Shown here piece by piece: positions 43,903 to 52,770 of a stretch of DNA of 64,000 nt. Source of the stretch: Planctomycetota bacterium (GTDB lineage Bacteria; Planctomycetota; UBA1135; GCA-002686595); the NCBI GenBank assembly GCA_002686265.1, contig NZBA01000041.1, forward strand, positions 1 through 64,000, in the 5' to 3' direction. The notes under the pieces are model-generated. The model made no database searches. It saw only the letters and a list, made by a program, of their open reading frames with translations, and was not told where the DNA came from. How positions within the stretch are numbered: the stretch's first letter is position 1; each line of letters opens with the position of its first letter. Both the position numbers and the translations under genes were made by a program.

Positions 43903-44829
43903 ATGAAGCTTATGAAAAGACGCCTTCTTCTCTTCGCTGTCGGCCTGTTCCTCACCGCTCTGACCTCGACATTGTCAGCGCAAACGCCTGCCAAGCCGGT
44001 TAAACCCACGCCGACCGAACGCGTGGCCCTCTGGTCCGGCAAAGCGCCCGTTGGCGACGGCAAGTTCGAGGATTGCAACCTGGAACTCGAGGTATTCCTT
44101 CCGCCTGCCGACAAGGCCAACGGTGCCGCCATCGTGCTTTGTCCCGGCGGCGGCTACATCCGCCATGTTACTGATCGTGAGGGCTATCCGATCGCGCAAT
44201 GGCTCTACGAGAACGGCATTGCGACAATTATCCTGGAGTATCGACTGCCAAAGCTGCGACATCAGGTGCCACTGCTCGACGCCCAGCGCGCCATTCGCCT
44301 CACCCGTGCCAACGCCGCAACGTGGAAGATCAACCCGAAACGTATCGGCATTCTTGGTTTCTCCGCCGGCGGCCACGTTGCTTCGACGGCCGCCACGCAC
44401 TTCGACGATGGTGATGGCGATTCGCCTGATCCCATCGAGCGAATCAGTTGCCGACCCGACTTCGCCTGGCTCATCTATCCCGTCGTCACGATGGGTAACT
44501 TCACGAACAAAGGTTCCAGAGACGAACTCCTTGGTCCTGATCCGAAGCCTGAACTCGTACGCCTCTATTCCAATGAAACGCAGGTCACTGCCGACGCTCC
44601 GCCCACGTTTCTGGCGCATGCCATCGATGACAAGCCGGTGCCTCCAGAAAACAGCCGTCAGTTTGTCGCAGCCATGAAAGCCCATCGCGTTTCGGTCGAA
44701 CTGCTCGAGCTCCCGACGGGCGGTCACGGCCTCAACGGCTGCAAGGGGCCGCTCTGGGAGCAGTGGAAAGCCGCCGCACTAAAGTGGCTCGCAGGTCAAG
44801 AGCTCGTCGGTGCAACTGAGACTGAATGA
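43903..44829 (+). CDS. Secreted alpha/beta hydrolase (acetyl esterase, BD-FAE/AXE-like)
   Basis: The 308-residue product has a signal (MKLMKRRLLLFAVGLFLTAL; ATG 43912 is an equally good start). The core shows AAIVLCPGGGYIRHV (oxyanion hole), the nucleophile elbow ILGFSAGGHVAS, APPTFLAHAIDDKPVPPE with the catalytic Asp, and LPTGGHGLNG with the His. The family deacetylates plant-type polysaccharides or their oligosaccharides and is common in PL/GH clusters. Length is typical. Confidence 0.85.
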   Translation: MKLMKRRLLLFAVGLFLTALTSTLSAQTPAKPVKPTPTERVALWSGKAPVGDGKFEDCNLELEVFLPPADKANGAAIVLCPGGGYIRHVTDREGYPIAQWLYENGIATIILEYRLPKLRHQVPLLDAQRAIRLTRANAATWKINPKRIGILGFSAGGHVASTAATHFDDGDGDSPDPIERISCRPDFAWLIYPVVTMGNFTNKGSRDELLGPDPKPELVRLYSNETQVTADAPPTFLAHAIDDKPVPPENSRQFVAAMKAHRVSVELLELPTGGHGLNGCKGPLWEQWKAAALKWLAGQELVGATETE

Positions 44830-44878
44830 TTTGGGAAACACACTGACTACCTGCAGGCAATTCCTGGCGACGTCGGGG

Positions 44879-44968
44879 ATGATCCGGACCGATGATTGGA
44901 AGCTGGTGTTCCACTTCGATGCGGCCGGCAAGCCGCTGCCGCACCGAGGGCACGACGTCAGATTATGA
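44879..44968 (+). pseudogene. Possible sulfatase C-terminal remnant
   Basis: The 29-codon frame MIRTDDWKLVFHFDAAGKPL and following codons resembles the C-terminal strand of sulfatases (compare RDGDWKLVLE in the intact sulfatase at 19206). Nothing of the catalytic domain precedes it; upstream is an acetyl esterase stop 50 nt away. It overlaps the intergenic region before the beta-lactamase-family gene. The match is short, so this call is tentative. Confidence 0.35.
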
Positions 44969-45030
44969 TTCTGTTCAGTTTGCGGTACAACTGTAACTCG
45001 CGTCGAATGGCAGCTTTGAAGGACAAAGGT

Positions 45031-46530
45031 ATGTTAAGAACCTACGCGCTGAGCCTGACCTTTGTTTTCATGTCCGCGTTGTCGAACGCACAGGATTCGC
45101 TGGATGATCAGACTCGCGCGCTGATTGCCCGCGGGGCATCATTGGAACTGAAGACGAAATCGGTCCCGCCGCCTGGATATCCGCTGGAGCATCACGCGGC
45201 CGGCTTCGCGAAGGTTCTTTGTTCGGCTGTGTTCGTCACTGGCTTGGATCCAGAATTCGCAGCTGAGAGTATTGGCTACTTCACGGCTCCCTACGAGGAG
45301 CGCGCCAAGATGAAGTGGCGTGTCGATAGAGAAAACAAAGCGGTTCACGTCACCTTGCCCAACGGTGTCACTCGCACGGCGAAGTTCATCGGCGATCTTG
45401 GCTGCCTGACTCTGCCTCGCGGCAAGGAAGCGCCTTTCTTCGGTCCGCCGACCATTCAATCCAAACTTCCAGACGCAGCGACAACGCATTGGCCGATGGG
45501 TGACGTCTTGGCCAACGATGAATTGCCCGCGGAACTGGATGCGAAATTGGTAGCGAAGGCAGTTGACGCTGCTTTTGAACCGGAAGATGGTTTGACCGCA
45601 GCTTATGTAGTCACCTGGAAAGGACGAATCATTGGCGAGCGGTATCGGGATGGCATCACCATGCACACGCCTTTGGAAAGTTGGTCCATGGGCAAGAGTC
45701 TGACCGCCACGTTGATGGGGATCTTGATCAAAGACGGCGTTTACTCACTGGACCAGCCCGCTCCGATTCCTGAGTGGCAAAGCAAAGATGACCCACGCAA
45801 GAAGATTCGCATTGCCGACATTCTGCACATGTCGAGCGGTCTGAGATTCCGAGCGCCGCTTGACCCCGACTTTGATCCGGCCGATGGCTATCCCGATCAT
45901 CGCTACGTCTACACGGGCTGCGTCAATTCGTTTAAGTGGGCGGCCGATCGGCCTTTGCAGTGGGCTCCGAATTCCGTGGGACGCTACCGCAATTCGGATC
46001 CAGTTGTAACGAACTACCTCATCCGCCTGGCCGTCGAGAAACGTGGCGAAGCCTATCACAGTTTTCCTCAACGCGCGCTCTTCGACAAACTGGGCATGCG
46101 CGACATGGTTCTGGAGACCGACCCGTACGGGAATTTCCTGTTGCAGGGATATGAGTTTGGATCGGCGCGCGACTGGTCGCGGCTCGGCAATCTTTATCTG
46201 CAGGACGGTGTCTGGAACGGCGAGCGTTTGCTGCCTAAGGGATTTGTGGATTTCGTCAGCACACTTGCACCAGCCTGGATCGCGGACGGTAGGCCAATTT
46301 ACGGCGGTTTCTTTTGGATCAACGGTACGCAGCGGTTTCCGATTCCGAAAGACGCCTATTACATGGCGGGCGCCGGTGGGCAATACACGATCATCATTCC
46401 TTCGCACGACTTGGTCGTCGTGAGAATGGGTCACTACAAAGGATCCAGCGTGGGTTTTGAATCACTCCGCAAGTCGCTGGCGTTGCTGATGCAGGCCGTC
46501 CCCACAAATCACAATGAAGATGTCGATTAG
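45031..46530 (+). CDS. Beta-lactamase-family serine hydrolase (class C/esterase type), secreted
   Basis: ATG 45031 follows AAGGACAAAGGT and starts the signal MLRTYALSLTFVFMSALSNA; the longer frame from 44896 runs through remnant sequence. The 499-residue product has the S-x-x-K motif in ESWSMGKSLTATLMG (S219, K222), the Y-x-N equivalent in GRYRNSDPV (Y319) and a late glycine-rich segment MAGAGGQYTIIIPSHDL. Proteins of this family include esterases, 6-aminohexanoate-dimer-hydrolase-like enzymes and peptidases. An acyl-esterase role on polysaccharide is consistent with the context but not proven. Confidence 0.8.
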   Translation: MLRTYALSLTFVFMSALSNAQDSLDDQTRALIARGASLELKTKSVPPPGYPLEHHAAGFAKVLCSAVFVTGLDPEFAAESIGYFTAPYEERAKMKWRVDRENKAVHVTLPNGVTRTAKFIGDLGCLTLPRGKEAPFFGPPTIQSKLPDAATTHWPMGDVLANDELPAELDAKLVAKAVDAAFEPEDGLTAAYVVTWKGRIIGERYRDGITMHTPLESWSMGKSLTATLMGILIKDGVYSLDQPAPIPEWQSKDDPRKKIRIADILHMSSGLRFRAPLDPDFDPADGYPDHRYVYTGCVNSFKWAADRPLQWAPNSVGRYRNSDPVVTNYLIRLAVEKRGEAYHSFPQRALFDKLGMRDMVLETDPYGNFLLQGYEFGSARDWSRLGNLYLQDGVWNGERLLPKGFVDFVSTLAPAWIADGRPIYGGFFWINGTQRFPIPKDAYYMAGAGGQYTIIIPSHDLVVVRMGHYKGSSVGFESLRKSLALLMQAVPTNHNEDVD

Positions 46531-46593
46531 GATTACGGAGCTACAAGGATACAGCGTTGGCCCCTACCAACAGAAACAGAACACAAAGAAACA

Positions 46594-49251
46594 ATGAAAT
46601 CCAAGATCATTCTGCTGGCGCTTTTCGTTCCTGCCGTCGTCGCAGCCGAGTCCAACCAACCGAAGGTGTTTCGGGCGGGTGCGGCGACAAGCAACATCAC
46701 GCCGTTTCTGGGAACGGACCTCATCGGCGGTTTCCTTCCGCGCGGCTCGACTCACATTCATGATGACCTGCATGCCCGTTGCCTCGTCCTCGACGATGGG
46801 AAAACGAAGCTGGCGATCGTTATCATCGACAACGTCAAGTTTCCCACGGAAATCCACTTTCCAACGAAGCAACTCATCGAGAAGAAAACCGGTCTGCCAC
46901 CGGAAAATGTTCTCATCGCCGCGACGCACACACACTCCGCGCCGAGCTTGCGCGGGACGAGCTATCTCAAACTGAATGAGCCGCTCGATGACTACCAGAT
47001 GTTTGTCATTCGCCGAATTGCCGATGGCGTCCAGCGAGCGATCAACCATCTGGAACCGGCTCGAATCGGCTGGGGCGAAGGTAAAGTGCCGCAGCATGTT
47101 TTCAACCGCCGCTGGCTGCTGAAGGACGGGGAAACGGTGACAAGTCCGTTTGGCGAGGAAGAACTCGCGGCCATGAATCCCGGGCGCTATCTCGACGTGC
47201 TCGACGAACCAGCCGGACCAGTCAACCCAAAGGTCTATGTGCTGTCCGTCGAATCGACCGAAGGTCGTCCGATCGCTTTGTTGGCCAACTACTGGTTGCA
47301 TTACGTTGGCGGCGTGGGCAAAGGCCACGTGTCTTCGGATTACTTCGGTGTGTTCGCCGACCGAATCAAGCAGTTGCTGGCTGAGCCCACACAAGCTCCG
47401 CCGTTCGTCGGCATGTTGAGCAACGGTGCCAGCGGCGACGTGAACAACAATGACTACGCGAACTACAACAAGCCCGGCCGCAAACGATACGCGCGTTATG
47501 AGAAGATGCGCGAAGTTGCCGAAGACGTAGCAGAGGAAGTCGTTCGGATTGAGAAGACGATCGCGTATCGTGATTGGGTCGAGCTTGGCGCCGCTGCCGA
47601 GACGCTACCCTTGAAACGTCGCCGACCGAGTGCCGTGCAAGTGAAGCGGGCGCGTGAGCTACTCGACAGCGCCGAGTCCGAGGCACAGGAGGATCGCGAC
47701 TTTTCTCGGCGAGTGATCTTTGCCCGCCGCGCGATCGAAGCCGCCGAGTGGCCCGAAACCGCGGACGCCTTCGTGCAGACGCTGCGCATTGGCGACCTCG
47801 GCATCGCCGCGCTGCCGTTTGAAGTGTTCGTCGAAATCGGATTCGACATTCAAAAGCGCAGTCCGTTCAAGGACACCTTCGTCTTGGGACTAGCCAACGG
47901 CGGATTCGGATACCTGCCGTCCCCGCGCCAACACAAGCTGGGTGGATACGAAACGTGGCTGACCGTCGCGCATGCCGAAGTCGGCGCTTCGCCAAAGCTA
48001 GTGGACAAGCTGACGCAGTTGTTTGGCAAGTTGAAAGATGATTCGGAAACCACTTCCCAGTCATCGTTTAACGGCAAGCCGAAGGCGAAAGGGAATCGCA
48101 AGGACGCTGACGCCTTCGGCTCGCCGTTAAACGAAGCAGTGCAACTCAAGTTCGAATCGCTGGGCTCGATTCGAGGAACGCAGCGCTGGGACTGGTGGCA
48201 GGCGCGAACGGCTTTTGTGCCAGGAAAACAGCCGTTCTTTCTGACGACAATGTCGCAGACCGGTAAGACAACCAGTCATGATTTCCACGACATCCTTCAA
48301 TCGATCAGCCGCGATGGCGGAAGAACGTGGAGCGAACCGACAATTGTCTCCCCGTTGATACGAACGCGACAGAGCGACGGTTTCGAAGTCGCGCCGGGTG
48401 ATTTGTGGCCCACATTTCATGCGAAGTCAGGGAAGGTCCTCGTTACGGGAAAGACGTTCAACTTCGAAAACGGCAAACGCGAAATTCGTCTGCGCGAGCG
48501 AGTTTCCTACGCGGTCATGGATCCGTCGACGGGCAAATGGGGATCGATGCGACTGCTTGATGTGCCGAAAAAAGATCACAACGGCGCGACCATCACAGGA
48601 GCTAACGCCGGTTGTACGCAGCGAGTTGATCTGCCGAATGGCGATGTGTTGTTGCCGGTTCGCTACTGGCGCGATCCGAAAGTGCATCGTTACACAAGCG
48701 TCGTGATGCGTTGTGCGTTTGACGGTAAGACGCTCACTTACAAGGAACATGGTTCGGAGCACACGATCCCTACGGGCCGTGGACTCTACGAACCATCTCT
48801 TGTTCAATTCGATGGCCGCTACCTCCTCACGCTGCGCGCCAACCACTCGGCATACGTCACGCGGGGGACCGACGGCATCAACTTCGAACCTGTCCGCGAG
48901 TGGAAGTTCGACGATGGCGCAGTGCTGGGCAGCTACAACACGCAGCAACACTGGGTGACGGTCGGCGGTGGGTTGTTTCTCGTTTACACACGGCGAGGCG
49001 CTGACAACGACCACATCATCAGGCATCGTGCTCCGTTGTTCATCGCGCAGGTAAATCCCGAGACATTGCGAGTCATCCGATCCACCGAACGCGTCTTGAT
49101 TCCGGAGAATCACGCCACGCTTGGCAACTCCGGTGTTTGCCGCATCAACGATGCCGAGAGCTGGGTCACGTGCGGCGAGGGACTCCTGAGAGCAGGCAAA
49201 CGCAAAGGCCAACTCAATCAGGTGTTCCACGTGCGGATTACGCCAAAGTGA
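46594..49251 (+). CDS. Ceramidase-type domain fused to sialidase-like propeller through a palindromic element
   Basis: The 885-residue product has a signal (MKSKIILLALFVPAVVA), then a neutral-ceramidase-type domain (about 25-485) with FRAGAATSNITPFLGTDL, the zinc-site segment IAATHTHSAPS (about 109-119) and FVLGLANGGFGYLPSPRQH. Residues 491-514 are encoded by palindromic element E. A sialidase-like propeller follows (about 520-885; RTAFVPGKQPFFLTTMSQTG, SRDGGRTWS near 570, RGTDGINFEP) with no signal peptide of its own. Ceramidase and sialidase modules are separate genes elsewhere in this window, so this looks like a fusion of two adjacent genes at the element. Confidence 0.8.
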   Translation: MKSKIILLALFVPAVVAAESNQPKVFRAGAATSNITPFLGTDLIGGFLPRGSTHIHDDLHARCLVLDDGKTKLAIVIIDNVKFPTEIHFPTKQLIEKKTGLPPENVLIAATHTHSAPSLRGTSYLKLNEPLDDYQMFVIRRIADGVQRAINHLEPARIGWGEGKVPQHVFNRRWLLKDGETVTSPFGEEELAAMNPGRYLDVLDEPAGPVNPKVYVLSVESTEGRPIALLANYWLHYVGGVGKGHVSSDYFGVFADRIKQLLAEPTQAPPFVGMLSNGASGDVNNNDYANYNKPGRKRYARYEKMREVAEDVAEEVVRIEKTIAYRDWVELGAAAETLPLKRRRPSAVQVKRARELLDSAESEAQEDRDFSRRVIFARRAIEAAEWPETADAFVQTLRIGDLGIAALPFEVFVEIGFDIQKRSPFKDTFVLGLANGGFGYLPSPRQHKLGGYETWLTVAHAEVGASPKLVDKLTQLFGKLKDDSETTSQSSFNGKPKAKGNRKDADAFGSPLNEAVQLKFESLGSIRGTQRWDWWQARTAFVPGKQPFFLTTMSQTGKTTSHDFHDILQSISRDGGRTWSEPTIVSPLIRTRQSDGFEVAPGDLWPTFHAKSGKVLVTGKTFNFENGKREIRLRERVSYAVMDPSTGKWGSMRLLDVPKKDHNGATITGANAGCTQRVDLPNGDVLLPVRYWRDPKVHRYTSVVMRCAFDGKTLTYKEHGSEHTIPTGRGLYEPSLVQFDGRYLLTLRANHSAYVTRGTDGINFEPVREWKFDDGAVLGSYNTQQHWVTVGGGLFLVYTRRGADNDHIIRHRAPLFIAQVNPETLRVIRSTERVLIPENHATLGNSGVCRINDAESWVTCGEGLLRAGKRKGQLNQVFHVRITPK
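48064..48134. repeat. Palindromic element, family E, in frame at a domain junction
   Basis: TCGTTTAACGGCAAGCCGAA followed by GGCG pairs with CGCCTTCGGCTCGCCGTTAA followed by ACGA: 23 of 24 positions complementary around a 23-nt loop. It encodes about SFNGKPKAKGNRKDADAFGS between the ceramidase-type and sialidase-like domains. Confidence 0.85.
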
Positions 49252-49318
49252 TCGGATAGAGAACGATGGTCTTAGCTATCCGCCATCTCCATTTCCTGTC
49301 CACGCAGAAGAGTAGAAC

Positions 49319-50809
49319 ATGATCCGACGTCGCTTCCTCATCGCTGTCACGGTTCTGCTCGCCGTCGGTCAGATTCAGGTGATCGCTCAAGTTCCCAAGG
49401 AGCCGGTGGACATCGCGCGAGGTGTTCCGCAATTCTTCGTCGATGACTGGCTGGTCGATAACCGTTTTGCGGTCAAGTACAAACACAACGCGGTTGTGCA
49501 CTCAGTTCATCCGCCGCAGAAGCACGAGGCGAACCCCGTTTATCGTGGCGACTGTGGGTACGTCAACGTTGCCCGGCATCCAGAATCCGGCAAGTTCCAA
49601 CTGTGGACTCAAGTGCATTATTGGGCGGAAAAGCCCAGCGGCCGCAGCAGTCGATATGCCATCGCTTACGCCGAATCCAAAGACGGTCTGAGCTGGGATT
49701 CGCCGAACCTCGGCCTGTTCGAGTGGAATGGCTCGACACAGAACAACGTTGTGATTCGAGGCCCGAAGAACGCGCGAGCCAGCGGTCCGCAAATCCTGCT
49801 GACTCTTCCGGATGAACAGAAACGCGGCTTCACGTACGTCATGGCGTATCGGACCGGCGGTGCCGGCAAGGAGCACGACGGTATCAGGCTCATCGGCTCG
49901 CACGATGGAATTCACTGGGATACCGAAAGTGAAGTGCGACTCAAGCACGTGCATTCCGATACGCTGAACAGCATCGTTTTCGACGCCGACCGTAAACGTT
50001 ATCTCATGACCTGCCGCGCGAAAGATCGGTACCGGCGATTCAAAGGCCAGATGATTGACACAGGGGCGTCGCGTCGCATCTCGTTCCTGACGAGTGACGA
50101 ATTGTGGACTGAGTGGCGCGGCAGTCCCAAAGCGTTGCTGACACCGGACGAGATCGATGCGGAGAGCCACTACAACTTCTTGTACGGTATGCCGGTGCAT
50201 CACTACGCCGGCATTTACTGGGGGTTCCTGTGGGTCTTTCGGATGAACGATCCCATCCACACCGAACTGGTGACCAGCAGGGATGGAGTGCACTGGCGGC
50301 GGTCGCCCAAACGAGTTCCGCTGATTCCACTCGGAGAAGAAGGTGCGTGGGACGACGGTATGACTTTTGGTGGGCCCCACTGGGTCGAAGTCGGTGATCA
50401 ATGGTGGTTCTACTATGCCGGACACGACGGCGGCCATGACACGGAAGGACGCAAAGCCGCGATCGGACTGGCGACCTGTCCGAAAGAAAGGCTGATCGGA
50501 CTGTACGGTCCCAAGAACGGAGGCGGCGGCGTGGTGACGCGGCTGATCAAATGGCCCGGCGGTGATCTGTTCATCAACGCCGCCTCACGCGGAGATGGCG
50601 CGGCGCAACTCTCGGTTCGCATAAGCGACGCGATACGCAATCCTTTGGCAGGTTTCGACCACGGCGACTGCGTGCCTTTCAGCGGCGATGCCGTGCGGCA
50701 CAAGGTCACGTGGAGAGGGGACAGATCGATGGCTGAGCTTGAAGGCAAGGTTGTCCGTCTGGAAATCTTCCTGCAAGACATGGACCTCTTCACGATCGTG
50801 GCGGAGTGA
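49319..50809 (+). CDS. Secreted five-bladed-propeller (GH32/GH43-like) protein
   Basis: The 496-residue product has a signal (MIRRRFLIAVTVLLAVGQIQ) and begins the fold with PQFFVDDWLVDNRFAVKY. Acidic residues sit at blade positions typical of the arabinanase/invertase clan (RFMWY-type YAIAYAESKDGLSWDSPN, IVFDADRKRYLMTC, EEGAWDDGMTFGGPHWV). It ends with a small beta domain (FSGDAVRHKVTWRGDRSM). The C-terminal half of the protein at 52771 has the same organisation and ending, so the two are related. Probable glycoside hydrolase or sugar-binding protein; catalytic triad not assignable by eye. Confidence 0.7.
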   Translation: MIRRRFLIAVTVLLAVGQIQVIAQVPKEPVDIARGVPQFFVDDWLVDNRFAVKYKHNAVVHSVHPPQKHEANPVYRGDCGYVNVARHPESGKFQLWTQVHYWAEKPSGRSSRYAIAYAESKDGLSWDSPNLGLFEWNGSTQNNVVIRGPKNARASGPQILLTLPDEQKRGFTYVMAYRTGGAGKEHDGIRLIGSHDGIHWDTESEVRLKHVHSDTLNSIVFDADRKRYLMTCRAKDRYRRFKGQMIDTGASRRISFLTSDELWTEWRGSPKALLTPDEIDAESHYNFLYGMPVHHYAGIYWGFLWVFRMNDPIHTELVTSRDGVHWRRSPKRVPLIPLGEEGAWDDGMTFGGPHWVEVGDQWWFYYAGHDGGHDTEGRKAAIGLATCPKERLIGLYGPKNGGGGVVTRLIKWPGGDLFINAASRGDGAAQLSVRISDAIRNPLAGFDHGDCVPFSGDAVRHKVTWRGDRSMAELEGKVVRLEIFLQDMDLFTIVAE

Positions 50810-50814
50810 ACATC

Positions 50815-52758
50815 ATGGCGAGAAGCAACTCGCTGCGCCGCCGGTTTGAGGCCGCCGGTAGCTACGCACGCCAGAGCGTGGATTGGCATCGCGATCACCG
50901 TCTGGCGACGGTAGCAACCGATTGCCGGCGGCATACCTCCCCAACACTACGACGCATCGTACTTTGCGTTGCGCTGCTTGTGACGGTTGTTTCCTACTCG
51001 TTGCGCGCGTCGAGTGCTGCAGAGCCGCCGGCAACGCGTGAAGCCAAAGAACCGACAGCCGGGCTCGTGGCACACTGGCGGTTTGATGAGGGCGAAGGTG
51101 CGAACGCCATCGACGCAAGCGGCAATGGAAACGTCGCTTTGATTCATCATGCCAAGTGGATTGAAGGTCGCGACGGACTCGGCAAAGCCTTACGGTTCGA
51201 TGGTCAGCGCGCGTGGGTCGATTGCGGGAATGTCGAGGTGATCAACTCGGCGAAGCAGTGTACGGTTGAGGCGTGGATCAAGCCCAAAGAACCGCGACTC
51301 CACAACATGACGATTGTCGCCAAAGGCTATCGGTACCGCTGCCTCTTCAATCTGCAGATGGGGATTCCCTGGGACCGCAGCAAGCTCGTCTTCGGAGTCG
51401 GAGCCTATCAGACTCACGAAAAGCCGATCCCTTTCGGCGAGTGGTCGCACGTCGCCGCTGTGTGTGACGGACAGCGAGTCGCCACGTTCGTCAACGGAAA
51501 GCTGCACTCCGTCCGGCCGTTTGGTGGTGCGTTCAAGCCCAATGACACGCCGCTGACCATCGGCAAGGCGATTGGCGCACCCAGCGGCGGCGAGTTCTTC
51601 AAGGGAGTGATCGATGACGTCCGCATTTACGACTATGTGCTGCCGAAGTATCAACTCAGCGGCCCGACCGGAGCGGACATCCATCGCGCCGGCCGCACGA
51701 TTACCACCAAAGGCGAGTGGGGAGGTTATGAGGGGTTCCCGAGTGTCTGCCTCACTGCCGACAAGCAACTGCTCGTCAGTTTCTATGCCGGACGAGGTCA
51801 CATGGATTGGCCCGATCCGGAATTGCCCTCGCGCGGCCGCATCTGCGTGATGCAGTCCGGCGACAATGGCAAAACGTGGTCCAAGCCGCGCACGATCATC
51901 GACACAGCGGCGGGCGAACGCGATCCTAGCCTTACCGTGCTGAGCGACGGCACAGTGATTTGTTCCTACTTCCAGACCGTCTGGTATGAGCGCGGCCGAG
52001 TCTGCGAGGTGCGGACGATCCGCAGCTTCGACAACGGCCAGACGTGGGAAACCAAATCGGCGATCGTTCCTTCGCCTTGGTTCACGAACGAGCAGAAAGC
52101 CGCGGTGATCCGCCGGGCCGGTCCGCCGTCGAAATCCGCTTCGCACGAACATCCCATCAAAGAGGAATTCGCCGCGATCAACGCGACGACGGTTCCTGTG
52201 ACCGAGTTGTCAAGCGGCGAACTGCTGCTACCCATCTATGGCCATCGAACCGGAACGAAGTACCACTGCGGCGTCGCGCGTTCGACTGACGGCGGAGCAA
52301 CTTGGAGCGAAACACACCTCATTCCGGGCAGTGAACACCTGACCGAACCGGACATCGTCGAACTTCCGGAGGGCCGGCTGCTGTGCGTCATGCGAGCCGA
52401 GATGTCGCACAGCTTTTCCACCGACGGTGGTCGCACATGGAGCCCGGCGCGAACCGGACTTCTTCCTCGCGGCCATGCGCCGGACTTGCTTCTAACGCGC
52501 GACGGCGTACTGCTCTGCGGCATCCGCGAACAGCCGCACGCGCGAACGGGCCTCATCATTTCCACCGACTTTGGCAAGAGTTGGAGCCCGCCACGATTGA
52601 TCGGCTTTGCCGGCGGCGCCTATCCCTCCTTCACAGAACTAACTGACGGGCGCATTTTCAGCGTGCACTATCAAGAAGCCCTCGGCGGCAACGTGATCCA
52701 ATCTATCTTCACAATCGATCGCAAGAAACGCGATATCGTTCTCGAACCAATGCGGTGA
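50815..52758 (+). CDS. LamG-domain sialidase-like protein
   Basis: ATG 50815 is used; a GTG at 50806 overlaps the previous stop. Residues about 15-35 are encoded by palindromic element H, ahead of the hydrophobic signal (RRIVLCVALLVTVVSYSLRA). A LamG/concanavalin-type domain (about 75-240, LVAHWRFDEGEGANAIDASG, QCTVEAWIKPKE) precedes a sialidase-like propeller with Asp boxes SGDNGKTWS (about 347), SFDNGQTWE (about 404), STDGGATWS (about 489) and STDGGRTWS (about 537). The LamG module probably binds glycan. Very short spacing to neighbours suggests an operon. Confidence 0.8.
   Translation: MARSNSLRRRFEAAGSYARQSVDWHRDHRLATVATDCRRHTSPTLRRIVLCVALLVTVVSYSLRASSAAEPPATREAKEPTAGLVAHWRFDEGEGANAIDASGNGNVALIHHAKWIEGRDGLGKALRFDGQRAWVDCGNVEVINSAKQCTVEAWIKPKEPRLHNMTIVAKGYRYRCLFNLQMGIPWDRSKLVFGVGAYQTHEKPIPFGEWSHVAAVCDGQRVATFVNGKLHSVRPFGGAFKPNDTPLTIGKAIGAPSGGEFFKGVIDDVRIYDYVLPKYQLSGPTGADIHRAGRTITTKGEWGGYEGFPSVCLTADKQLLVSFYAGRGHMDWPDPELPSRGRICVMQSGDNGKTWSKPRTIIDTAAGERDPSLTVLSDGTVICSYFQTVWYERGRVCEVRTIRSFDNGQTWETKSAIVPSPWFTNEQKAAVIRRAGPPSKSASHEHPIKEEFAAINATTVPVTELSSGELLLPIYGHRTGTKYHCGVARSTDGGATWSETHLIPGSEHLTEPDIVELPEGRLLCVMRAEMSHSFSTDGGRTWSPARTGLLPRGHAPDLLLTRDGVLLCGIREQPHARTGLIISTDFGKSWSPPRLIGFAGGAYPSFTELTDGRIFSVHYQEALGGNVIQSIFTIDRKKRDIVLEPMR
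50857..50919. repeat. Palindromic element, family H, in frame at the 5' end
   Basis: GGTAGCTACGCACGCCAGAG followed by CGTGG pairs imperfectly with TCACCGTCTGGCGACGGTAG followed by CAACC (about 18 of 25 positions). It encodes about GSYARQSVDWHRDHRLATVA in the n-region before the signal peptide. Confidence 0.6.
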
Positions 52759-52765
52759 AAGGAGG
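52758..52765 (+). promoter_or_regulatory. Strong Shine-Dalgarno site
   Basis: AAAGGAGG lies 5 nt before ATG 52771 and partly overlaps the stop codon of the previous gene. It is the only textbook ribosome-binding site in the locus apart from the one before 17714, and it fixes the start of the downstream gene. Confidence 0.75.
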
Positions 52766-52770
52766 ACACA

